DNA of 64,000 nucleotides from positions 124,001 to 188,000 of the forward strand of contig DIGE01000014.1 of assembly GCA_002419465.1 (NCBI GenBank), written 5' to 3'. The notes under the pieces were generated by a model. It was not told the origin of the DNA. It was given only the letters and a program-made list of their open reading frames with translations, and ran no database searches. Both the position numbers and the translations under genes were made by a program. This DNA is from Geobacter sp. UBA5730. Its GTDB lineage: Bacteria > Desulfobacterota > Desulfuromonadia > Geobacterales > Pseudopelobacteraceae. This document shows positions 1 through 7,822 of the stretch, piece after piece (positions within the stretch are counted from its first letter, which is position 1; the number at the start of each line of letters is the position of its first letter).

Positions 1-18
1 GCCGATCTCGGGTTTTAG
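1..18 (+). other. possible 3' end of an upstream gene
   Basis: The first six codons in frame 1 end in TAG at 16-18, twelve bases before the comF start. This may be the tail of a preceding gene cut by the window edge, but eighteen bases do not identify a product and the other two plus frames stay open here. Confidence 0.2.
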
Positions 19-30
19 GGACTGCGCAGC

Positions 31-774
31 ATGTTTTCCCTCCTCCGCAAGTTTGGCAACGGGTTGTTGGATCTGGCGTTACCGCCCCGTTGCCATCTCT
101 GCCACTGTTTTATCCCCAACGCCGGGCCACTGCACCTCTGTCCTGCCTGCCGGGACAGCCTTCCGATACGCTCCTCACCGTGCTGTTCGGTCTGCGGCAG
201 ACCGTTCAATGGCGCCGGCGCAGACCACCCATGCGGGGTCTGCCTGCTGCATCCGCCTCCCTGGGAGAGCGCCCGTGCGGCTCTGGTATATCAAGACGGC
301 TGCCGTGACCTGATCCACGCATTCAAATACCGTCACCGTTCTCACCTGCGCCGCCCCTTGGCCCTGCTGACCGCCGAGCTGCTGGCTCCTTTCGCGGTTG
401 CCTGCCGGGTCGACCTGCTGGCGCCGGTACCGCTCCATCCCGGCCGTTTGCGCACACGCGGCTTCAACCAGGCGCTGTTACTGGCCGAGTTATTATCCGC
501 AACATGGCAGCTGCCGTTGCAGCGTCAGCCGTTACGACGGGTTCGCGGCACCACCCCCCAGACTGAACTTTCATCCGATCAGCGGGCACTGAATCTGTTG
601 AACGCCTTTTCAGTGCCTGACAGCGCATCCATCCGTGATAAACGCATCATGCTGGTGGATGACGTCTTCACCACCGGCGCCACCCTGGCCGAGTGCTCCC
701 GTAGCCTGCTCAAGGCAGGTGCATCTGCGGTCTGCTGCGTCACCGTGGCCCGCGCACCTGACCCGAACCTTTGA
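31..774 (+). CDS. comF: ComF family protein (amidophosphoribosyltransferase-like)
   Basis: The 247-residue protein has the two-part layout of the ComF family. The N-terminus carries four zinc-ribbon CxxC pairs (Cys21/24, 37/40, 52/55, 68/71). The C-terminal half is a type I phosphoribosyltransferase fold with the PRPP loop LVDDVFTTGAT at about residues 208-218. ComF proteins are linked to DNA uptake in naturally competent bacteria, but many carriers are not known to be competent, so the role here is open. It is probably cytoplasmic. About 120 bases separate it from the Rrf2 gene, which has its own promoter, so it is likely the last gene of an operon that begins outside the window. Confidence 0.9.
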   Translation: MFSLLRKFGNGLLDLALPPRCHLCHCFIPNAGPLHLCPACRDSLPIRSSPCCSVCGRPFNGAGADHPCGVCLLHPPPWESARAALVYQDGCRDLIHAFKYRHRSHLRRPLALLTAELLAPFAVACRVDLLAPVPLHPGRLRTRGFNQALLLAELLSATWQLPLQRQPLRRVRGTTPQTELSSDQRALNLLNAFSVPDSASIRDKRIMLVDDVFTTGATLAECSRSLLKAGASAVCCVTVARAPDPNL

Positions 775-823
775 TGCATCACGACTCTTCTGGGGAATAT
801 CCCTTGGTTCGCCGCCATTTTTC

Positions 824-857
824 TTGACAGCAGTACTGTTGTATCCTATATCCAACA
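824..857 (+). promoter_or_regulatory. promoter and probable operator of the rrf2-cysK operon
   Basis: TTGACA at 824-829 and TATATC at 847-852 are separated by 17 bases, a good sigma-70 promoter. The inverted repeat TGTTG (837-841) / CAACA (853-857) straddles the -10 element, and the palindrome TGTATACA lies just downstream near 860-867. A repressor bound here would block RNA polymerase. Autorepression by the adjacent Rrf2 protein is an inference. Confidence 0.65.
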
Positions 858-894
858 CCTGTATACACGTACGTACCATCATCAGGAGGATTCC

Positions 895-1368
895 ATGCGG
901 TTGTCAACCAAGAGCCGGTACGGCCTGCGGGCACTTTTCGATATCGCCTATAACGGTAATGGCGCACCAGCCCAGATTCAGGACATCTCCCGCCGCCAGG
1001 ACATATCCCCCCGGTATCTCGAGCAAATCTTCCAGAATCTCAAAAAAGCTGGCATTCTGAAAAGCAAGCGCGGCCCTCAGGGTGGCTATACCTTGGCAAA
1101 AAAACCAGAGCTGATCACGGTGCTTGATATTGTCAAGGCCACGGAACAGGATGTGTTGATGGTTGACTGCGCTGGTGACGGCAAGAAACGCCGCCGCAAG
1201 AATGAATGCCCCTTTGAGGGGAACTGCGTTACCCAGACGGTTTGGAAGGACGCCACCGATCTGCTCGCAGAACTGTTTGGCAAGATGACCCTCCAGAGCC
1301 TCTGCCAGCGTGGTCAGGACATGGGAATTAAAAAAGAGCAGGATCACCGTTTTATGTACTACATCTAG
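895..1368 (+). CDS. Rrf2 family transcriptional regulator, IscR/CymR type
   Basis: This 157-residue Rrf2 protein begins MRLSTKSRYGLRAL and has the winged helix-turn-helix and the conserved KRGPQGGYTLAK wing at about residues 58-70. Three cysteines (Cys92, Cys105, Cys111) sit where IscR-type proteins bind a [2Fe-2S] cluster. The Cys92-Cys105 spacing is longer than usual and filled with basic residues. ATG 895 follows the ribosome site AGGAGGA. The gene lies 12 bases before cysteine synthase, so it could couple Fe-S or cysteine status to cysteine synthesis, as CymR does in Firmicutes. Whether it senses a cluster, O-acetylserine or cysteine cannot be told from the sequence. Confidence 0.9.
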   Translation: MRLSTKSRYGLRALFDIAYNGNGAPAQIQDISRRQDISPRYLEQIFQNLKKAGILKSKRGPQGGYTLAKKPELITVLDIVKATEQDVLMVDCAGDGKKRRRKNECPFEGNCVTQTVWKDATDLLAELFGKMTLQSLCQRGQDMGIKKEQDHRFMYYI

Positions 1369-1380
1369 AGAGACGCAGCC

Positions 1381-2304
1381 ATGACCGCTCCTCCTTTGGA
1401 TTCATTTTTACAGGCTATCGGCAACACCCGCCTCGTGCGACTGAACAAGGTGGTCGAGCCCGGCATGGCTGCTGTTTATGCCAAGGTGGAGGCAGGCAAC
1501 CCCGGCGGCAGCGTCAAGGACCGGATCGCCTTGGCCATGATCGAGGCCGCTGAAGCAGACGGATGTCTGAAACCCGGCGCAACGGTGGTGGAACCAACCA
1601 GCGGCAATACCGGCATTGGATTGGCTCTGGTCTGTGCAATCAAGGGCTACCGTCTGATCCTGACCATGCCCGAAACCATGTCATTGGAACGCCGTCGCCT
1701 GCTGGCCGCCTACGGGGCAGAGCTGGTGCTGACCCCCGGTTCACCGGGAATGAGGGGGGCGGTACAGCGGGCTGAAGAGATCGCCGCCGAACGCTGCTGC
1801 CTGCTGCCGCAGCAGTTTAAAAACCCGGCCAACCCGGCAGTGCACCGGCGCACCACCGGCCCGGAGATCATTCGCGCCATGGGGGACAAAACCATCGACG
1901 GCTTTGTGGCTGGCGTCGGCACAGGTGGTACCATCACGGGTACTGGCGAGGTGCTGAAAATCCATAACCCCGCCATCCATATCGCCGCCGTGGAACCGGC
2001 TGACTCAGCGGTTTTGTCCGGTGGCCGGCCTGCCCCTCACAAGATCCAGGGAATCGGCGCCGGCTTTATCCCCGACGTACTCAACACCAGCATCTACAAT
2101 CAAGTGATCACCGTCACCAACGAAGAGGCCTATGAACAGGCCCGCCGTCTGGCCAGGGAAGAAGGGCACCTCTCCGGCATCTCCTGCGGGGCAGCCCTGG
2201 CCGGGGCACTGCAGGTTGCCAGGAAGCTGGGGACAGGCAAGAATGTCGTTGTGATCCTGCCGGACACCGGTGAGCGTTACCTCTCCACCGGTGTCTTTGA
2301 CTAG
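1381..2304 (+). CDS. cysK: cysteine synthase (O-acetylserine sulfhydrylase)
   Basis: The 307-residue PLP enzyme of the CysK/CysM family makes cysteine from O-acetylserine and sulfide. PLP-binding Lys46 lies in NPGGSVKDR and the substrate loop TSGNTG follows. The length matches the family (300-320 residues). It is cotranscribed with the upstream Rrf2 regulator (12-base gap) and ends at a strong terminator. CysK versus CysM cannot be separated confidently by eye; the CysK-like N-terminus favours CysK. Confidence 0.93.
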   Translation: MTAPPLDSFLQAIGNTRLVRLNKVVEPGMAAVYAKVEAGNPGGSVKDRIALAMIEAAEADGCLKPGATVVEPTSGNTGIGLALVCAIKGYRLILTMPETMSLERRRLLAAYGAELVLTPGSPGMRGAVQRAEEIAAERCCLLPQQFKNPANPAVHRRTTGPEIIRAMGDKTIDGFVAGVGTGGTITGTGEVLKIHNPAIHIAAVEPADSAVLSGGRPAPHKIQGIGAGFIPDVLNTSIYNQVITVTNEEAYEQARRLAREEGHLSGISCGAALAGALQVARKLGTGKNVVVILPDTGERYLSTGVFD

Positions 2305-2321
2305 TCGCGCTACTCTGCAGA

Positions 2322-2349
2322 AAAAAACGCCCCAAGCGGGGCGTTTTTT
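2322..2349 (+). terminator. rho-independent terminator after cysK
   Basis: AAAAAACGCCCC at 2322-2333 pairs with GGGGCGTTTTTT at 2338-2349 around a four-base loop. The symmetric A and T tracts would let it work in both directions. It separates rrf2-cysK from larE. Confidence 0.9.
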
Positions 2350-2364
2350 GTTTGAAATGGATAA

Positions 2365-3144
2365 ATGGAACCTTATCAACGACTAATCACGCAGCTACAA
2401 CAACTGGGTTCGCTGGCGGTGGCCTTCTCAGGCGGCGTGGATTCGACCCTGCTGCTGCGAGCGGCTCATCAAGCCACGGGCGGCCAGGTGCTGGCCATCA
2501 CGGTGGATGGGCCAATGCAATTCCGGAGTGAACTGGCCGAGGCCCGCAAGCTGGCCGCCCGGATCGGCGTTCAACAGCTCGAATTGCCGATCGGCTGGCA
2601 CGACCTTCCCGGCCTGGCAACGAATCCGCCGGATCGCTGTTATCACTGCAAACGATTCATCCTGACCCGCTGCCAGAAGGAACTTCCCCTCGGTTATCAG
2701 CTCTGCGAGGGTAGCACCATTGACGACCTGCAGGCCCATCGACCCGGACGACGAGCCGTCGTAGAATTGGGAGTACGCTCCCCCTTGCTGGAGGCCGGAC
2801 TGGGCAAGGCCGACATCCGCTCCATCAGCCGTCAACTGGCGCTCCCCACCTGGGACAAGCCGGCCCAGAGCTGCCTGCTGACCCGTTTCCCCCATGACAC
2901 CCTGCTCGCCGTTGCCGACCTGCAGCGGGTGGAAACCTGCGAAGAAGCATTACACGGCCTGGGCTTCAGCATGGTACGGGTCCGCAGTCTGGGTACTACG
3001 GCACGGCTGGAGTTTATTGGCGAGGAACTGGCAGCGGCTCAACTTCCAGCTATGACCAAGAAGATTGTAAACGTGTGTAACGTAGCAGGATTTTCAGTGG
3101 TTCTGATTGATCAGGCCGGGTATCGCAGCGGCAGCATGGACTGA
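2365..3144 (+). CDS. larE: LarE-type ATP-dependent sacrificial sulfur transferase
   Basis: The 259-residue protein has the PP-loop SGGVDS at residues 22-27, the adenylation motif of LarE enzymes that thiolate the nickel-pincer cofactor of lactate racemase-type enzymes. Three cysteines match the LarE core: Cys92 and Cys95 in RCYHCK, and Cys170 in QSCLLTRFPH. LarE with a single cysteine gives up its own sulfur, whereas three-cysteine forms bind a [4Fe-4S] cluster that can carry sulfide; this one fits the latter. LarA, LarB and LarC are not in the window. An alternative role in another thiolation pathway is possible. Confidence 0.82.
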   Translation: MEPYQRLITQLQQLGSLAVAFSGGVDSTLLLRAAHQATGGQVLAITVDGPMQFRSELAEARKLAARIGVQQLELPIGWHDLPGLATNPPDRCYHCKRFILTRCQKELPLGYQLCEGSTIDDLQAHRPGRRAVVELGVRSPLLEAGLGKADIRSISRQLALPTWDKPAQSCLLTRFPHDTLLAVADLQRVETCEEALHGLGFSMVRVRSLGTTARLEFIGEELAAAQLPAMTKKIVNVCNVAGFSVVLIDQAGYRSGSMD

Positions 3145-3178
3145 TTCCTGGGAAGAAGCAGCCTGCCCTGCTGTCGTT

Positions 3179-4045
3179 CTAAAACTGGTACATCACCAGC
3201 ATCCCTCCGCCAGCAGCCGGATTGGCATCGGTAAAGCCCACCAACCCGTACAGTTCCCAAGCCACCCGACGAGATTGCAAAAAGTTCAGCTTCAGCCGTC
3301 CCTCCACCGGTGCGTCGCCCCCGTCAACCCTGGCTGATGCCCCGGTGGCATAGAGCGAGACAAACAGACGATCGCTAGCCTGCAGCCCTGCTCCAGCACT
3401 ATAGGAGACGTAGTTCCTCCCCTGATAGTCTGAGGTGCTGTCCTGCAGGAGATAAGCTCCTTCGGCAAACAACTGGAAATCGCCCAGCCACTTGGAGAGC
3501 GACAGTCCCGGCCCACCTTCAAAGGTGCCGGTGCCCAGCCCCTTCTCATTATCCCCGGTAGGCGCCTTCAGATAGAGGGTAGGCCTGATTCTGGGGGTCT
3601 GTTCACCATCCTGCAGCACGGTCCACCCTGCGCTCAGACTGATGTCGCCAAGCCCGGCCTCGCTGGATCTTGTGCTGCTGGTTACCGTACTGGTGGAGCT
3701 GGCCCGTCGCCTGCCCATGCCGCCGGACTGGGTAACCACCACACCACTGCTGGAACGGCTGGTCAGATAGACCAGCGGCAGTTCAAGGGTCAGATCAATT
3801 GTCTCGTAAGGGATCATGGCCAGCAGCACCGGCATGGTAACCACCGTGGCATCGGCACTGGCGCCGTAATCACCATGTGTCACCTCAGCGCCGATTCCCA
3901 GGGCCAGGCTCACCCCCTGCGCCAAACGATGTTCGGTGTCTTCGGCCCCTGCGGAAACCGCAACCAGTACCAACAACAGACAGATCAACAGCACCGGCGT
4001 CAGGCCATAGATACGCTTCGTCTCAATTGTGAGCTCCATAGGCAT
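3179..4045 (-). CDS. outer-membrane beta-barrel protein, function unknown
   Basis: The 288-residue protein has an N-terminal hydrophobic signal (about residues 14-33) ending VSAGAEDTEHR, then alternating short hydrophobic strands and a final aromatic residue (VMYQF), as in outer-membrane barrels of the phenol-degradation MetA-like/DUF3187 type. A Ser/Arg-rich loop near residues 105-130 looks surface-exposed. It is the last gene of a minus-strand run (118-residue and 167-residue exported proteins upstream) lying downstream of a two-component system. A role in export or efflux of a solute is only a guess. Confidence 0.65.
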   Translation of the reverse strand: MPMELTIETKRIYGLTPVLLICLLLVLVAVSAGAEDTEHRLAQGVSLALGIGAEVTHGDYGASADATVVTMPVLLAMIPYETIDLTLELPLVYLTSRSSSGVVVTQSGGMGRRRASSTSTVTSSTRSSEAGLGDISLSAGWTVLQDGEQTPRIRPTLYLKAPTGDNEKGLGTGTFEGGPGLSLSKWLGDFQLFAEGAYLLQDSTSDYQGRNYVSYSAGAGLQASDRLFVSLYATGASARVDGGDAPVEGRLKLNFLQSRRVAWELYGLVGFTDANPAAGGGMLVMYQF

Positions 4046-4066
4046 CCCTTCGCTACATTTTTGAAC

Positions 4067-4570
4067 TTAACGACCTTTTCGACCACTACCCCGCTGCATC
4101 GATCCGCCCATCCCCTGACGTTCACCACGCCGACCACCGGACCAGCCCGGCCGACCGGCATCATTGCGCAGGACCAGCTGACCGCCGCCGGGGGTACTGA
4201 TCCACTGGGCCAGCAGATAGCTGCGGCCGTCCATGCCCTGGGCACGGGAACCGCGCACCGTAACCAAGTCGCCTGCCTGCCATTCCAGAGTATCATCCTG
4301 CAGGTACCAACGGGGACCCAGCACCACCACCAGATTGTCAGTGCCGTCGGACAGTTCCACCGTCAATGGGTCGCTTGAAGCTGCGGGCACAGCCGCAACA
4401 CGGCCGGTAACCGTCACCACCGTGTTGCGGTCGTAGCCATGGTCGAGGTTCAAACCGCTGCGTCCAACGCCGGTACTATCCCCGAACAGCCAGCCGGCTT
4501 GACTCTGTGCAGGAGCAAGCACGGTCAGCGTACCGGCAAGGAGTATCAGACACCAGCATTTACAGCACAT
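4067..4570 (-). CDS. exported OB-fold-like protein, function unknown
   Basis: The 167-residue protein has a signal peptide (LAGTLTVLAPAQSQA). A compact beta domain follows at about residues 45-135 with the pattern TVTGRVAAV, LTVELSDGTD, GDLVTVRGS, like the bacterial OB-fold/DUF5666 class. The C-terminal 30 residues are Gly/Arg-rich and probably disordered. No catalytic motif is visible. It sits 41 bases after the DG-repeat protein gene and 21 before the beta-barrel gene, so all three are probably one operon. OB-folds of this kind bind cations or small ligands in the periplasm; that role is inferred. Confidence 0.6.
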   Translation of the reverse strand: MCCKCWCLILLAGTLTVLAPAQSQAGWLFGDSTGVGRSGLNLDHGYDRNTVVTVTGRVAAVPAASSDPLTVELSDGTDNLVVVLGPRWYLQDDTLEWQAGDLVTVRGSRAQGMDGRSYLLAQWISTPGGGQLVLRNDAGRPGWSGGRRGERQGMGGSMQRGSGRKGR

Positions 4571-4611
4571 TACTGTTACCTCAAACCTTTAATTCTGGGA
4601 ACATCGGCAGT

Positions 4612-4968
4612 CTACTGCTGAGCCGGGCTGCCAAAACCGGTGCCATCCTGAGGCCGCACGCCGGTGCCGGTGCCATCACCAGGGCCTAGTTGCCGCATTT
4701 GACCTTGGCCAGCGCCTTGCTGGGTAGCAGAACCGGTACCGCTTCCGTCGTGCAACTGTTTACGTTCCTTGGTCTGCACACGTTTCTGCTCCTTAACCTT
4801 ATTCACAGCACCACTGCCGTCACGCAACTGGGTACCCTGACCGCCACCACTCATCCGGGCACCACCACCCATGCTGCCACCGCCGCCACCACGAGCAAAG
4901 GACTCGCCACCAAAGGCCATCACTGCTGCCACGACTGCCATCATCACCATCACCCGTTGTGCGTTCAT
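4612..4968 (-). CDS. small exported protein with Gly-rich stretch and DG[ST]G repeats
   Basis: The 118-residue protein has a signal peptide (residues 1-25, ending SFARG), a Gly-rich run, a Lys/Glu/Gln-rich charged middle and a C-terminal half with four spaced DG[ST]G motifs (DGSGAV, DGSGTG, DGTGTG, DGTGFG). I know no named family for it. The ATG at 4968 follows an AGGAG ribosome site. It is the first gene after the candidate sigma-54 promoter at 5023-5038 and so the most likely direct target of the adjacent response regulator. The Asp/Gly repeats suggest metal binding, by analogy with ZraP beside ZraSR; that is inference. Confidence 0.6.
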   Translation of the reverse strand: MNAQRVMVMMAVVAAVMAFGGESFARGGGGGSMGGGARMSGGGQGTQLRDGSGAVNKVKEQKRVQTKERKQLHDGSGTGSATQQGAGQGQMRQLGPGDGTGTGVRPQDGTGFGSPAQQ

Positions 4969-5022
4969 AGTTTTACTCCTTCTGTGTAAAATCGGGATCA
5001 GCGCCCGTTGTTACACAGCTGG

Positions 5023-5038
5023 TACAGGATCCGTGCCA
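5023..5038 (-). promoter_or_regulatory. candidate sigma-54 (-24/-12) promoter
   Basis: On the minus strand the sequence reads TGGCACG, four bases, then CTGTA, against the consensus TGGCACG-N4-TTGCA. The -24 half is perfect; the -12 half has GT instead of GC. It lies 55 bases upstream of the start at 4968 and just downstream of a sigma-54 activator gene. The -12 mismatch keeps confidence moderate. Confidence 0.45.
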
Positions 5039-5085
5039 GCATCATAACGATCTGATTATACGAGAAAACACTAACGGCAACAGTC

Positions 5086-5111
5086 CCAGGTCGTGCAAAT
5101 CTTGCACCTGG
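5086..5111. promoter_or_regulatory. palindromic activator site (probable UAS for the response regulator)
   Basis: GTGCAA at 5093-5098 and TTGCAC at 5102-5107 form a perfect inverted repeat with a three-base centre, flanked by CCAGG and CCTGG. A further TTGCAC half-site lies at 5123-5128 over the regulator stop codon. The centre is about 88 bases upstream of the start predicted from the sigma-54-like promoter, a suitable place for an NtrC-type hexamer. Confidence 0.6.
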
Positions 5112-5127
5112 CGCTGCAGCTTTTGCA

Positions 5128-6480
5128 CTAAACACGCAGGCCGTATTCCTTGATCCGATACTGCAAGGTACGCAGAGAAATACCCAGACGCTGGGCCGCT
5201 TGACGACGGTTTCCCGTACAATCGGCCAGCGCCGCAACAATCGCCTCCCGTTCAAGATCCCGCAACGGTGCGCTGGCACTGCCGAGAGAACCATCACCGG
5301 CGGGCCTGGTGAATACCTCGGGGAGCTCTGCCAAACTGATCCGGCCGTTGCAGAGGATGACGGCCCGTTCCAGCGCATTCTGCAGTTCACGGATGTTGCC
5401 AGGCCAGCCATAAGCGATCAAGGCTTGTTGAGCCGATGCCTCCAGCAGGGGCGGCACACTGCCGGTCTGCTGAGCGACCCGGCGCACCAGGTACTCACAC
5501 AAGAGCGGGATACCGTCCCGCCGCTCCCGCAGTGGCGGTAAAACAATCGGAAAGACGTTCAGGCGATAGTAGAGATCTTCACGGAAACGCCGCTGTTTGA
5601 CCTCGTGTAGCAGATCACGGTTGGTGGCGGCAATGATCCGCAGATCGGCCCTCATCTCCCGTTGCCCGCCTACCCGCTCGAAGCAGCGCTCCTGTAACAC
5701 CCGCAACAGCTTGACCTGTAGCGCCAGGGGCATCTCACCAATCTCGTCCAGAAAAATGGTGCCGCCGGATGCCAGTTCAAACTTACCCATCCGGGATTGG
5801 GTAGCACCGGTGAAAGCACCCTTCTCGTGACCGAACAGTTCGCTCTCCAGCAGGTTTTCCGGGATGGCGGCGCAGTTAAGGGCTATAAACGGCCCGGCCC
5901 GGCGTTGGCTGGCCAGATGTATCGTCCGGGCGGCCAGTTCTTTACCGGTGCCCGATTCACCACTCAACAACACGGTGGCCTGAGTTGGTGCGACCTCATG
6001 CATCAGATGACGCACCGCCCCCATGGCATGACCAGCAAACAGGACCTCATCCGGCGGCAGACCTGCACGGTCCTGTTCACTCAGCACGGTCAAACGTCGT
6101 TCACGGCTGCCAGCCTCCAGGGTGCGACGCACCAGGATACGCAACGTTTCAGGGTCCTTCAGCGGCTTGGTCAAAAAATCCGCCACACCCTCCTTGATGG
6201 CGGCCACCGCCTCTTCCACCGTACCAAAGGCGGTCAGCAGGATGAATGGCGGAGCTATCCCTTCCGCCAACGCTGTGCGATACAGCGCTAACCCTCCTAG
6301 GCCCGGCAAACGCAGATCGGACAGCACCAGATCAAAGGACTGCCGCCGTAAGGCCATCAGGGCAGCTTTGCCATCATCCCGCTCTACCGTCTCATAGCCC
6401 TGGTCAGACAGAATGGTGGTCAGAAGTGATCGAAAGGTGGGGTCATCCTCCACCAGCAGTATCCTGGCAGATTGACTCAT
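5128..6480 (-). CDS. sigma-54-dependent response regulator (NtrC/ZraR family)
   Basis: The 450-residue protein has three domains. Residues 1-120 are a receiver with phospho-acceptor Asp55 (LVLSDLRLPG). Residues 140-370 are an AAA+ domain with Walker A GESGTGKE and the sigma-54 contact loop GAFTGA. The C-terminus is a Fis-type helix-turn-helix (GNRRQAAQRLGISLRTLQYR). The start codon overlaps the end of the kinase gene by four bases, so the two are translationally coupled. It probably activates the three exported-protein genes immediately downstream from the palindrome at 5086-5111. The signal sensed by its partner is unknown. Confidence 0.93.
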   Translation of the reverse strand: MSQSARILLVEDDPTFRSLLTTILSDQGYETVERDDGKAALMALRRQSFDLVLSDLRLPGLGGLALYRTALAEGIAPPFILLTAFGTVEEAVAAIKEGVADFLTKPLKDPETLRILVRRTLEAGSRERRLTVLSEQDRAGLPPDEVLFAGHAMGAVRHLMHEVAPTQATVLLSGESGTGKELAARTIHLASQRRAGPFIALNCAAIPENLLESELFGHEKGAFTGATQSRMGKFELASGGTIFLDEIGEMPLALQVKLLRVLQERCFERVGGQREMRADLRIIAATNRDLLHEVKQRRFREDLYYRLNVFPIVLPPLRERRDGIPLLCEYLVRRVAQQTGSVPPLLEASAQQALIAYGWPGNIRELQNALERAVILCNGRISLAELPEVFTRPAGDGSLGSASAPLRDLEREAIVAALADCTGNRRQAAQRLGISLRTLQYRIKEYGLRV

Positions 6481-7736
6481 AAACGCTCCCCAGATTGTAC
6501 GCGGGGCAGCCGCACGGTAACCAGTGCCCCGCCGGACGGCCTGTTTTGGGCGGTGATACTGCCATTGCAGTCTTCGACGATTCTACGACATACCGCCAAC
6601 CCCAGACCGCCCCCGCTGACCTTGGTGGTGACAAAGGGTTCAAAAACCCGCGGCAAGAGATCCTGTACAAAACCGGGGCCGCTGTCGGCCACGCACAGCA
6701 CGACAGCATCATTAGACACCGCAGAACTGACCTGCAGCACGCCGCCTTCAGCCATGGACTGCAGCGCATTGGTCAGCAGGTTGCGCACTAACTGACCAAA
6801 CCGTTCTGCTGAACAGGCGGCAGTGAGACCCCGCTCACCGGTCAATTCAAAACTGATGCCGGCTGCCGCAGCCTCCCCGGACAGTAGCTGCCAAGCCTCC
6901 TCCAGAGAAGCATCAACATCGACCACTCCCGGCAATGGGCCGTCAGGGCGAGCGTACAGCAACAGGTCGTTCACCAACCCCTCCAGGCGTACGATCTCTC
7001 GCAAGATGGCATCGGTACACTGGCGGGATCGCTGATCGCCAGTCCGTTCCGCCAGCAACTGGGCAAAACCCTTGATGCCGGCCAGAGGGGTACGCACCTC
7101 ATGGGCCAGCACCGCTCCCAGTTCACCCAGCCGGGCCAGCTGTTCACTGCGAACCAACGCCACGCGCTGCAAGGCATCCCGACGCACCAAGCGCAGGGCA
7201 AGCAGACCAAGAACCCAGGCAGCGGCGGTCAGAATCAACAAGAGGGCCATGCCGGTGCGGGCTCTCTGAATGATCTGATCAGCCTGCCAGCTGTGCAGGG
7301 CGAGACGCAGGGCCAGGGTTTCACCTGGCAGATGTAACGGGAGATGGGTCTCATAGACCAGTTCGCCGGTCCTCAGCCTGACCCGCTGTTCCTGGGGGCC
7401 AGCCTGTTCGAAAACTGACCGATAGCGGTCATCACCCACCTGTTCACCAATCAGATCGGGGTTACTATGGAAACGGATGGTACCGTTACGGTCCAACAAT
7501 ACGAAGAAGGCCAACTCCCGTGTCCGGAAGACAGCCAGTGTTTTGAACGACGGATCACGGCTGGCCAGGCCTTCGATGGCTTGTCCCAATGCCAGGGCCG
7601 TGCCCCGTTGCAGAACCTGGGCAACCGGCAAGGCGCTGCGGTAGCTGGAAAACGCAAACCAAACCAGCAGAGCCGTCACCACGAGACCGGCAACTATCAG
7701 AGATATCTGTAGACGGGACTGCTGCATGGCAGACAT
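6477..7736 (-). CDS. membrane sensor histidine kinase (partner of the NtrC-type regulator)
   Basis: The kinase has a transmembrane helix near the N-terminus (SLIVAGLVVTALLVWFAF), a periplasmic domain of about 130 residues with Cache-like features, a second helix (MALLLILTAAAWVLGLLALRL), then HisKA and HATPase. Phospho-acceptor His is in LAHEVRTPLAG, encoded at 7101-7103; the ATP lid has DSGPGF and GGGLGL. I chose the ATG at 7736 over one at 7778 because the longer start puts 14 unlikely residues before the helix and lies inside a palindrome. It is of the ZraS/AtoS type. It is divergent from the hydrogenase operon. Confidence 0.9.
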   Translation of the reverse strand: MSAMQQSRLQISLIVAGLVVTALLVWFAFSSYRSALPVAQVLQRGTALALGQAIEGLASRDPSFKTLAVFRTRELAFFVLLDRNGTIRFHSNPDLIGEQVGDDRYRSVFEQAGPQEQRVRLRTGELVYETHLPLHLPGETLALRLALHSWQADQIIQRARTGMALLLILTAAAWVLGLLALRLVRRDALQRVALVRSEQLARLGELGAVLAHEVRTPLAGIKGFAQLLAERTGDQRSRQCTDAILREIVRLEGLVNDLLLYARPDGPLPGVVDVDASLEEAWQLLSGEAAAAGISFELTGERGLTAACSAERFGQLVRNLLTNALQSMAEGGVLQVSSAVSNDAVVLCVADSGPGFVQDLLPRVFEPFVTTKVSGGGLGLAVCRRIVEDCNGSITAQNRPSGGALVTVRLPRVQSGERL

Positions 7737-7769
7737 ACTAACGCTGCTCCCGCCCCACCCGTCAAGCAG

Positions 7770-7785
7770 GATTTGCATTCAAATC
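7770..7785. promoter_or_regulatory. palindromic operator candidate between the kinase and hydrogenase operons
   Basis: GATTTG (7770-7775) and CAAATC (7780-7785) form a perfect six-base inverted repeat with spacer CATT in the short divergent intergenic region. Its position would allow control of either operon. No matching strong promoter is visible. Confidence 0.35.
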
Positions 7786-7822
7786 GTTCCCTGTTACACT
7801 TCAATTGAAAGAGAGAGGATTC

